Shown here: positions 1-6,494 of the stretch, piece after piece
Position numbering within the stretch: the first letter of the stretch is position 1
Layout: each line of letters begins with the position of its first letter
Assembly (NCBI GenBank): GCA_036501535.1
Contig: DASYAE010000198.1
Coordinates: forward strand, 1-15,562
Origin: DASYAE01 sp036501535
GTDB lineage: Bacteria > Actinomycetota > Actinomycetes > Streptomycetales > Catenulisporaceae
DNA: 15,562 bases
Direction of reading: 5' to 3'
Notes under the pieces: generated by a model
What the model was told of the DNA's origin: nothing
Databases searched by the model: none
What the model saw: the letters and a program-made list of their open reading frames with translations, nothing else
Made by a program: the position numbers and the translations under genes

Positions 1-211
1 AAAAACTTTCCACCCAAGCCCATGCGGGCCCAAGTCATATCCGGTATTAGCCCCGGTTTCCCGGAGTTATCCCAGAGCAGGGGGCAGGTTACCCACGTGT
101 TACTCACCCGTTCGCCACTAACCACCAGCCGAAACCAGTGATCCGTTCGACTTGCATGTGTTAAGCACGCCGCCAGCGTTCGTCCTGAGCCAGGATCAAA
201 CTCTCCAAAAA
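1..211 (-). rRNA. rrs: 16S ribosomal RNA, 5' portion (partial, runs off left edge)
   Basis: Read on the minus strand, the sequence contains the universal 16S start block GAGTTTGATCCTGGCTCAG followed by GACGAACGCTGGCGGCGTGC and the helix regions typical of an actinobacterial 16S. The leftmost bases correspond to the GGGTGGAAAGTTTTT segment near E. coli position ~200, so only about the first 210 nt are present and the remainder of the rrn operon lies beyond position 1. The mature 5' end is set at about 211 by analogy with E. coli, where GAGTTTGATC begins at nucleotide 9. It could be off by a few bases. Confidence 0.97.
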
Positions 212-298
212 AGAATCCGAATAATCCCGGCAAACATCCCGACGAGGGTCGGGACCATCCACCACATACATCAAAATACATGGCATCATAGACAATGA

Positions 299-317
299 CA
301 CACTGTTGAGTTCTCAA
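299..317 (-). promoter_or_regulatory. conserved rRNA leader element (processing/antitermination box)
   Basis: The minus strand reads TTGAGAACTCAACAGTGTG, a sequence found almost unchanged in the pre-16S leaders of many actinobacteria, where it is linked to rRNA processing and box-type antitermination. Its core TTGAGAACTCAA is a near-perfect dyad. It sits ~90 nt upstream of mature 16S, as expected. The sequence match is direct. The exact role (RNase III stem versus Nus binding) is taken from the family and not shown here. Confidence 0.75.
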
Positions 318-426
318 GAAACAGACACACCCACAAACGCCTCTCACAGCGCCCACGGAGTGGTTACTTCGAAAAGGAAGCCGACCCGAGGCCGACTTTC
401 TCAGTGACGAGACTTCGTCGTAATCG

Positions 427-455
427 ACTCTACCACGTCTGCCGCGATGCTCTTG
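427..455 (-). promoter_or_regulatory. candidate second rrn promoter (P2-like)
   Basis: On the minus strand TAGAGT at 427-432 repeats exactly the -10 hexamer of the stronger upstream promoter. The -35 position at 17 bp spacing (450-455, CAAGAG) is poor. Actinobacterial rrn operons commonly carry several tandem promoters, which is the main support. It may be a chance match. Confidence 0.3.
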
Positions 456-528
456 CCAGATATCTGCTCCGGCCATAGCCTGAAGGCTTGGGCCGAAGAT
501 CATCACCCGGTTTTGCGGCAACTCGTCT

Positions 529-557
529 ACTCTAGGCCAGCCGTCTCGGACCGTCAA
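529..557 (-). promoter_or_regulatory. main rrn promoter (sigma-70/HrdB type)
   Basis: The minus strand has -35 TTGACG (552-557), exactly 17 bp of spacer, then -10 TAGAGT (529-534). This matches the vegetative sigma consensus of actinobacteria closely and is the best promoter in the window. Transcription should start around 521-523, giving a leader of about 310 nt to 16S. It lies ~80 bp after the stop of the SpoIIM-family gene on the same strand. Confidence 0.85.
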
Positions 558-568
558 GTCCTGTGCGG

Positions 569-617
569 GGCGCAAGGGCCAGAGCAGCGGGGTTGCGCCG
601 GAAAGCCTTCATCCGGC
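569..617 (-). terminator. candidate terminator between spoIIM-family gene and rrn promoter
   Basis: Two mutually exclusive GC-rich stems follow the SpoIIM stop codon. One pairs GCCGGA (597-602) with TCCGGC (612-617) around a 9-nt loop. The other pairs GGCGCAA (569-575) with TTGCGCC (593-599) around a 17-nt loop. Neither is followed by a U-tract, which is common for actinobacterial terminators. A terminator is expected here to isolate the rrn promoter, but the assignment is inference from position and pairing only. Confidence 0.35.
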
Positions 618-634
618 CCGTATTTGACTCCGCC

Positions 635-1639
635 TCAGCCGACGCCGGGCTCGTCGTCCATGCGGTCGACCGCGTCCAGGTCGCCGCCCTCGCCGCGGCG
701 GAACGCCGCGCGGCCCACGACGAAGACGTAGCAGAGGAAGCCCACCTCGACGCAGACGCCGATGCCGATGCGGGCGAACGCCGGCAGATCGGACGGCGTG
801 ACGAAGGCCTCGATCAAGCCGGTGCACAGCAGGGTCATGATGACGCCGATGCCGACCACGGCCGCGGTGCGGCCCTCGTGCTCCAGCGCCGCGAGGCGGG
901 TTCGCGGGCCCGGGTCGATCATCGTCCAGCCCAGCCTCAGGCCCACGCCCGCCGCCACGAAAAGCGAGGTGAGCTCGAGCATCCCGTGCGGCGCGATCAG
1001 CACGAAGTACTCGTCGCCGCGGCCGGCCGAGACCATCACCGAGCCGGTCTCGGCGAGGTTCGCCACGTTCTCCCAGAGGAAGTAGAGCACCGGGATACCG
1101 AGCAGCGCCCCGGAGAACAGCGTCTCCAGCGCCAGGAAGAAGTTGTGCGTCCACACCTGCGCCGCGAAGTCCTCGGCGGGCGCGCTGCTGTAGTAGGACT
1201 GGAACAAGCCGCCGGGCTCCGAGTACTGCCGCGCCTCGTCCGGCGGTATCAGCGAGTTCCGGATGTCGGGGTGCGTCACCAGCCACCAGCCGAGCAGCAA
1301 CGACGCCACCAGCGAGACCACGGCGACCGATCCCCACCACCAGCGCGACCGGTAAAGCGCCGCCGGGAGCTTCGCCGTGAAGAAGCTCCGCACCGCGTCG
1401 AGGCTTGATACCCGGGGCGCGGTAAGGGCGGCGCGCGACATCGCGAGGGTCGCGGAGAGCCTGCCGACCAGTTCCGTGTCAGGCAACTCGGTGCGGACCA
1501 CGGACAGGTCGGTCGCGGTCGCCTGATGCAGCGACAGCAACTCGTCCACCTCGGCCACGGACAGCGTGCGGCGGCGCGCCAGGCGGTCGAGCCTGTTCCA
1601 CTGCGGTGCGTGCCGTGCGACGAACGAGTCGATGTCCAA
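635..1639 (-). CDS. SpoIIM-family (stage II sporulation protein M-like, DUF95) membrane protein
   Basis: This 334-residue integral membrane protein is of the SpoIIM/DUF95 family. In Bacillus SpoIIM belongs to the DMP complex for peptidoglycan remodelling during engulfment. Actinobacterial homologues are widespread and mostly uncharacterised. A soluble N-terminus (1-98) begins LDIDSFVARHAPQWNRL, as in family members, followed by hydrophobic segments at about 102-121, 165-188, 219-238, 257-280 and 290-309. The hallmark APHGMLEL lies at 216-223. The C-terminal tail is short, charged and cytoplasmic-looking. The start is a TTG at 1637-1639, chosen because family similarity begins there and GGGGTGGA lies ~6 nt upstream. 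The frame stays open to 1990, but that extension crosses the promoter and antisense rdd sequence. The gene is divergent from the RDD gene, a pairing common in actinobacteria. Confidence 0.9.
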   Translation of the reverse strand: MDIDSFVARHAPQWNRLDRLARRRTLSVAEVDELLSLHQATATDLSVVRTELPDTELVGRLSATLAMSRAALTAPRVSSLDAVRSFFTAKLPAALYRSRWWWGSVAVVSLVASLLLGWWLVTHPDIRNSLIPPDEARQYSEPGGLFQSYYSSAPAEDFAAQVWTHNFFLALETLFSGALLGIPVLYFLWENVANLAETGSVMVSAGRGDEYFVLIAPHGMLELTSLFVAAGVGLRLGWTMIDPGPRTRLAALEHEGRTAAVVGIGVIMTLLCTGLIEAFVTPSDLPAFARIGIGVCVEVGFLCYVFVVGRAAFRRGEGGDLDAVDRMDDEPGVG

Positions 1640-1700
1640 CCCCGGTCCACCCCAACGCTCAGCTGATCTACCTGTAGCGCGGCGTACGCCTAACGCTCCG

Positions 1701-1765
1701 CTGGTGCCCACCGTACCGGCGGTGCCTGGCAGACTGCCAGGTCCGTACTCTACGGTGGGCACCAG
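1701..1765. promoter_or_regulatory. 65-bp nested palindrome in the spoIIM/rdd divergent promoter region
   Basis: The outer arms CTGGTGCCCACCGTA (1701-1715) and TACGGTGGGCACCAG (1751-1765) are perfect 15-bp reverse complements. Between them lies CCTGGCAGACTGCCAGG (1725-1741), a perfect 8-bp inverted repeat about one base. Both palindromes share the same centre, 1733. The two 9-base gaps between arms are not complementary. The element sits 61 bp upstream of the SpoIIM TTG and 31 bp upstream of the RDD GTG. It also contains TAGAGT on the minus strand (1747-1752), a possible -10. The likeliest role is an operator or DNA structure controlling both genes. Confidence 0.7.
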
Positions 1766-1796
1766 CCGGACGGGCCGAAGAACCAGTGGGGGATAC

Positions 1797-2774
1797 GTGT
1801 CCGAGTTGGTCATCGCCGAGGGCGTCGAACTCGAGCTGCGCCCGGCCAGGCTCACCAGCCGCTGCGCCGCGCTGCTGCTCGACTTCGCGATCCAGGGCAT
1901 GCTGACCCTGCTGCTGCACGCGATCGTCTTCAGCACGATCTGGCGCAACAGCAACGCCGACTCGAACAACGCCTTCTGGATCGTCATCATCGTGATCGTG
2001 ACCCTCGGCTACCCGGTCACGATGGAGACCCTGACCGTCGGCCGCTCGATCGGGAAGCTCGCGCTGGGCCTGCGGATCGTGCGCGTGGACGGCGGGCCGG
2101 AGCGGTTCCGCCACGCGCTGGCCCGCGCGCTGGCCGGGCTGTTCGCCGACCTCAACCTGCCGATGTTCGCCGCGGTCGTGCTCGGCGAGTCCTCGCCGCT
2201 GTGGCTGGTCCTGGTCGGCACGCCGGGCGCTTTCGCCTCGGTCGCCTCGCGGCGCGGGCAGCGGATCGGCGACCTGCTGGCCGGCACGATCGCGATCCGG
2301 GAGCGCAACGTGACCCGGTTCGGCGCGCTGCCGGTGCTGCCCTCCCCCGCGCTGCTCGCCTGGGCCGAGCGGGCCTCGGTCGGCGAGGTGCCGGCCGGTC
2401 TTGTGGTCGCCGCGCGACAGCTGATCTCGCGGGTGTTCGAGCTGGACCGGCCGGCCGCCGCGCGCCTGGCCACCGAGCTGGCCGGGCAGGTCTCCGCCTA
2501 CGTGAACCCGGCGCCGCCGCCCGGCACCCCGGCCTACCTCTACCTGGTCGCGGTGACCGGCGAGCGGTTCCGGCGGGAGACCGGCGGCCCGCTGGTCGGC
2601 ATGACGCCGTTCAGCCCGGTGCCCATGGCTTACGGCCTCCCGCCGGTGCCGCCGGGGATGCCCTCGGGAATGCCGCCGAACCCGGCGTATCGGGCCGGGC
2701 CGGCGTTCGGAGACGCGGGGCCGATGCCCGGCGGACCGCAAGGCCGCCGGGTCGGGTCGCGAGCCCACCGCTGA
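1797..2774 (+). CDS. RDD-family membrane protein
   Basis: This 325-residue protein has an N-terminal RDD domain, a family of small membrane proteins of largely unknown or transport-related role. Residues 18-168 carry the domain. The diagnostic Arg is in LTSRCAALLLDF (R22, D30), hydrophobic stretches lie at about 24-46, 59-76 and 122-146, and the signatures are TVGRSIGKLALGLRIV (80-95) and RRGQRIGDLLAGTIAI (152-167). The second half is soluble and ends in a Pro/Gly/Met-rich disordered tail (~265-325). The start is GTG at 1797, preceded by GGGGGA, and it matches where family similarity begins. An in-frame start at 1566 would run through the palindrome and antisense spoIIM. The gene is divergent from SpoIIM and convergent with ahcY. 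Confidence 0.88.
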   Translation: MSELVIAEGVELELRPARLTSRCAALLLDFAIQGMLTLLLHAIVFSTIWRNSNADSNNAFWIVIIVIVTLGYPVTMETLTVGRSIGKLALGLRIVRVDGGPERFRHALARALAGLFADLNLPMFAAVVLGESSPLWLVLVGTPGAFASVASRRGQRIGDLLAGTIAIRERNVTRFGALPVLPSPALLAWAERASVGEVPAGLVVAARQLISRVFELDRPAAARLATELAGQVSAYVNPAPPPGTPAYLYLVAVTGERFRRETGGPLVGMTPFSPVPMAYGLPPVPPGMPSGMPPNPAYRAGPAFGDAGPMPGGPQGRRVGSRAHR

Positions 2775-2834
2775 GCCGGTGTTCCGGTTCCTGTTCCGAT
2801 TCCGGTCCTGCGGCGGGCGCGGTCCGACGACCCG

Positions 2835-4274
<1,440 letters not shown>

Positions 4275-4351
4275 TGTCCACTCCTCCTGAAGGTCTCGCG
4301 CGTCAGTCTACGAGTATGACGGGGCGGGTCCGGACGCAGAGGCCTCGACGG

Positions 4352-4370
4352 CCGGTCGAACCGGCGGTTC
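4352..4370 (-). other. overlapping inverted repeats in the ahcY leader
   Basis: Two overlapping hairpins compete in the 117 bp between the WXG100 stop and ahcY. CCGGT/ACCGG (4352-4356 with 4360-4364) and GAACCG/CGGTTC (4358-4363 with 4365-4370) share bases, so only one can form at a time. They lie ~80 bp upstream of the ahcY start. They could be an operator, an attenuator or a weak terminator for the WXG100 gene. They do not resemble the conserved core of the SAH riboswitch. Confidence 0.35.
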
Positions 4371-4391
4371 AGGGGAGTGCAGGGGTGGTGG

Positions 4392-4688
4392 TCAGGAGCT
4401 CCAGAGATCCCGCATGGAGCTCTCGGTCGTGGTGAACGATCCGTGTGTCGCCTCGAGCTGGGAGGCGATCTGGAGCAGGAGCGAGTGCAGGTCGGAGGAG
4501 GCAGAGCTCCACCGGGCCTGCTGGTAGTGGTAGTTCGAGGCGGCCGAGCCGGACCACTCCGCGGCCACCCGGTTGACCGCCGTCTGCAGCTCGTCGAGCT
4601 GCTCGTAGATGTTCGCCGCCACCGACCGTACCGACGCTGCCGCATCTTGGACATCGTCGAACTTGAGGGCGACTTCCCCGCTGCTCAC
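4392..4688 (-). CDS. WXG100-family protein (EsxA/EsxB-like), solitary
   Basis: This small helical protein of 98 residues has the family's usual length and architecture: helix, Trp-Ser-Gly turn at 45-47 (EWSGSAA), helix. Near the C-terminus FTTTE (85-89) stands where secreted WXG100 proteins carry the Y-x3-[D/E] export signal, with Phe in place of Tyr. Members form dimers and are exported by type VII (ESX) machinery. The start is the GTG at 4686-4688 with AGGAG 5 nt upstream (4694-4698). An in-frame GTG at 4710-4712 adds 8 residues but has a poorer site. No partner WXG100, EccC ATPase or other ESX gene is visible, and the gene lies upstream of ahcY on the same strand. Whether it is exported here is unknown. 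Confidence 0.85.
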   Translation of the reverse strand: MSSGEVALKFDDVQDAAASVRSVAANIYEQLDELQTAVNRVAAEWSGSAASNYHYQQARWSSASSDLHSLLLQIASQLEATHGSFTTTESSMRDLWSS

Positions 4689-4773
4689 CGGCGCTCCTGT
4701 TTCCCCAGACACACGTACCGTCCCGAAAAGCTAGAACCTCAGCGCAGACAACTTGCGAACGAACATCCGGTCC

Positions 4774-4798
4774 GAACCACGCTCAGTCCCCATGTTCC
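4774..4798 (-). promoter_or_regulatory. candidate ECF-type promoter upstream of the WXG100 gene
   Basis: On the minus strand GGAAC (4794-4798) is followed 16 bp later by GTTC (4774-4777), resembling the GGAAC-N16-GTT shape of extracytoplasmic-stress sigma promoters. It is ~85 bp upstream of the WXG100 start. Short motifs like this occur by chance, so it is only a suggestion. Confidence 0.2.
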
Positions 4799-4890
4799 CG
4801 ATACTTCGGTGTTGCAGTCATTCCCCGCGACCCCGCCCTTTGCCGCGTGTGTTCAGGCGACCATGTTAGCGGGGGCCGAGGACTGCTGAC

Positions 4891-4932
4891 ATCGACTCCG
4901 CGAAGTTCTTGGCATCATCGTTATCGACTCCG
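4891..4932. repeat. 10-bp direct repeat in the SIS/WXG100 gap
   Basis: ATCGACTCCG occurs at 4891-4900 and 4923-4932, 32 bp apart (about three helical turns), within the ~300-bp gap between the WXG100 start and the SIS gene stop. Apart from this and the weak ECF-like motif, I see nothing definite in that gap: no gene, no strong terminator. Confidence 0.35.
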
Positions 4933-4987
4933 GCGCGCAGACACGGACCTGCGGCCGGGCGGAGCCGGGATCTGCTGCGCGGGCGGG

Positions 4988-6121
4988 CTACTGCGCGGTG
5001 CGCAGCCGGTACTCCTCGATGGTGCGCCCCTGGTCAGCGTCCGCTCCGGTGAGCAGCGCGACGTAGGCCGCGGAGAAGTCGGCCAGCGCGACCAGTTGCG
5101 CGGCCCGGGCCAGCGGATCAGGGTACTGCGTGGAAAAGGTGGTCAGCGGCATCCCCTTTTCGCGCACCAGCGCCTCGGCCACGGCGGTGCGCGGGTCGAC
5201 GCCCTCCTCGGAGATCAGCACCACCGCGGCGCGGCCGGACGCCGCGGCGCCGCCGTCCTCGAAGGGGTCGTAGAAGGGGTCGGCCGAGCCGGCCGCCAGC
5301 GGCCCGTCGAGCAGGCCGAGCTGGCCGCGCCCGAGGTCGGCCAGCGCCGCGTGCGAGACGAGCAGGCCGGCGCGTAGGGCGACCTGGTCGGCGAAGCGCT
5401 CGGCCGCTATGGCGGCGATCCGGCCGCCGGCCCAGACCGCGGCCGAACTCTCGGCGATCCGCAGCGCGATCTCCTTGGCCGGGTTGACGAACGGCTCCTG
5501 GCTGGGCCGGCAGCGCACTGCGGTCTCGTCCGCCGCGGCGGCGGCCGCCTCGTAGTCCGGGCGGGGCAGCACGCCGGCGGTCTCGAGGGCGATGAAGACC
5601 GGGACGGCGACGGACCAGAACCGGGCCCAGACCGGCGCCTGCTCGTCCCCCATGGCGATCAGGGTTCCGCGCACCCGCTGGCACAGCTCGCCGACCGGCG
5701 AGGACCCCGGGGCGATGCACACCACCCGGCTGCCGCGCCGGGCCGCCTCGCCGAGCGCCTGGCAGATCTCCGGCGCCCGTCCGGCCGTGGAGGCGACCAC
5801 CACCAGGTCGAGCGGGCCGACCCAGCCGGGCAGCGCGGGCCCGGGCACCGGCACGATCGGGACCGTGGCGCCCGCTCCGGCGGCCGCGCCGATCAGCCCG
5901 GCGATGGTGGCGCCGGTGCCGTAGCCGATGACGACCGCGGCGCGCGGCCGGCCGTCCTGCGCCATGAGGTCCAGCGCCTGCGCGGCCGGCTCGTCGAACT
6001 CGCGCAGCGCGGCCGCGCGGCGGATCCGGGCGCCGCTGGCGGCGATCAGGCGCAGGGTGGAGCCCCGGTCGGCCGCCTCCGCAGCCTCGGCGTCGGAGAG
6101 CAGCTCTTCATGCAGTTCCAC
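4988..6121 (-). CDS. SIS-domain protein, bifunctional phosphoglucose/phosphomannose isomerase-like
   Basis: This 377-residue protein has two tandem sugar-isomerase (SIS) folds of the PGI/PMI type, and corresponds to the conserved gene beside manB in actinobacteria (Mycobacterium tuberculosis Rv3256c neighbourhood). Annotated homologues are often called mannose-6-phosphate isomerase, which would feed manB with mannose-6-phosphate. The first SIS domain has AAVVIGYGTGATIAGL (61-76) and VVVASTAGRAPEI (107-119). The hinge FVNPAKEIALRIAE (211-224) precedes the second domain, which ends in AAYVALLTGAD and TIEEYRL. The phosphosugar loop, usually SG-x-T-x-E-T, is degenerate (STAGRAPE), so catalytic activity is uncertain. 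The start is GTG at 6119-6121, five bases after GGGAG. The in-frame GTG at 6125-6127 sits too close to that site. It lies downstream of trm112 and manB, probably as one transcription unit. Confidence 0.82.
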   Translation of the reverse strand: MELHEELLSDAEAAEAADRGSTLRLIAASGARIRRAAALREFDEPAAQALDLMAQDGRPRAAVVIGYGTGATIAGLIGAAAGAGATVPIVPVPGPALPGWVGPLDLVVVASTAGRAPEICQALGEAARRGSRVVCIAPGSSPVGELCQRVRGTLIAMGDEQAPVWARFWSVAVPVFIALETAGVLPRPDYEAAAAAADETAVRCRPSQEPFVNPAKEIALRIAESSAAVWAGGRIAAIAAERFADQVALRAGLLVSHAALADLGRGQLGLLDGPLAAGSADPFYDPFEDGGAAASGRAAVVLISEEGVDPRTAVAEALVREKGMPLTTFSTQYPDPLARAAQLVALADFSAAYVALLTGADADQGRTIEEYRLRTAQ

Positions 6122-6180
6122 GGTCACTCCCGCAGTGTCCCGGCCGAGGCGGCCCGGTGTCCGGAGGCACGACTCTCAAA

Positions 6181-6244
6181 TAGCACAGTGTTCGGACAGC
6201 TCAGTGTTCGGATGGCGCAGCGTTCGGATGGAGCCTCGTTCGGG
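6181..6244. repeat. four tandem 16-bp repeats between trm112 and the SIS gene
   Basis: Exactly four 16-bp units fill 6181-6244: tagcacagtgttcgga, cagctcagtgttcgga, tggcgcagcgttcgga and tggagcctcgttcggg. The GTTCGG core is invariant and recurs every 16 bp without indels. The array begins immediately after the Trm112 stop codon, on the minus-strand reading, and ends ~60 bp before the SIS start. It therefore forms most of the untranslated spacer between these co-directional genes. Confidence 0.75.
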
Positions 6245-6436
6245 CTACGGGGTCGCGTGGGTCTTGCGTGCCTCGTCGATGAGCATCACCGGGATGTGGT
6301 CGCGCACCGGGTAGGCCAGGGCGCAGCCGGCGTCGGTGCAGACCAGCTCGGAGTTCTCGGCGTCCTCGCGCAGCGGGGAGCGGCAGGACGGGCAGGCGAG
6401 GATCTCCAGCAGGGACGGTTCGACCAGGTCGGCCAT
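6245..6436 (-). CDS. Trm112-family (UPF0434) zinc-binding peptide
   Basis: This 63-residue protein matches the Trm112/YcaR family in length and pattern: start LVEPSLLEILACPSCRSPL, then four cysteines C15, C18, C33 and C38 in two knuckles (CPSC and C-x4-C) suited to one zinc, then the family ending AYPVRDHIPVMLIDEAR. Eukaryotic and archaeal Trm112 proteins activate several methyltransferases. Bacterial members are little studied and may do the same. The ATG at 6434-6436 has CGGGAG 7 nt upstream. It lies 58 bp after manB and upstream of the SIS gene, as in Streptomyces. Confidence 0.93.
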   Translation of the reverse strand: MADLVEPSLLEILACPSCRSPLREDAENSELVCTDAGCALAYPVRDHIPVMLIDEARKTHATP

Positions 6437-6458
6437 CGGTGACTCCCGTTCGGCTTCA

Positions 6459-6488
6459 GTAGCGTCTGACTCGGTGGCGTCTGACCTG
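6459..6488. repeat. two 15-bp direct repeats between manB and trm112
   Basis: gtagcgtctgactcg (6459-6473) is followed at once by gtggcgtctgacctg (6474-6488), 12 of 15 bases identical, with GCGTCTGAC in both. The pair fills half the 58-bp spacer between the manB stop and the Trm112 ribosome site. It may be neutral slippage or a binding site. Confidence 0.5.
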
Positions 6489-6494
6489 CTTACC

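Larger units (their letters stand above)
212..521 (-). other. rrn leader (pre-16S transcribed spacer)
   Basis: This is the ~310-nt transcribed leader between the inferred start site of the upstream rrn promoter and mature 16S. It holds no convincing gene. It contains the conserved actinobacterial leader element at 299-317, a small inverted repeat near 238-253 (CCCGAC / GTCGGG) and, in RNA, an imperfect hairpin at 378-398 whose arms AAGUCGG and UCGGCUU pair with two wobbles. Such leader segments normally pair with sequence 3' of 16S for RNase III processing, but the partner is outside the window. A second candidate promoter lies inside it. Confidence 0.75.

Noticed and set aside
447..731. Small plus-strand open frame over the rrn promoter and SpoIIM end
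   Set aside because: It overlaps the rrn promoter in antisense, has no ribosome site, and its product has no recognisable features.
1640..1990. N-terminal extension of the SpoIIM-family frame to an ATG at 1990
   Set aside because: It would run through the palindromic promoter region and antisense to rdd. Family similarity begins at the TTG at 1639, which has a ribosome site.
2766..2781. Small hairpin CACCG/CGGTG at the rdd stop codon as a terminator
   Set aside because: It has only 5 bp, overlaps the stop codon and has no U-tract. It is too weak to call, although some terminator is expected in the 60-bp convergent gap.
4275..4391. SAH riboswitch ahead of ahcY
   Set aside because: The leader has hairpins but I could not find the conserved core sequence or pseudoknot arrangement of the SAH riboswitch. 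A covariance-model search would settle it.
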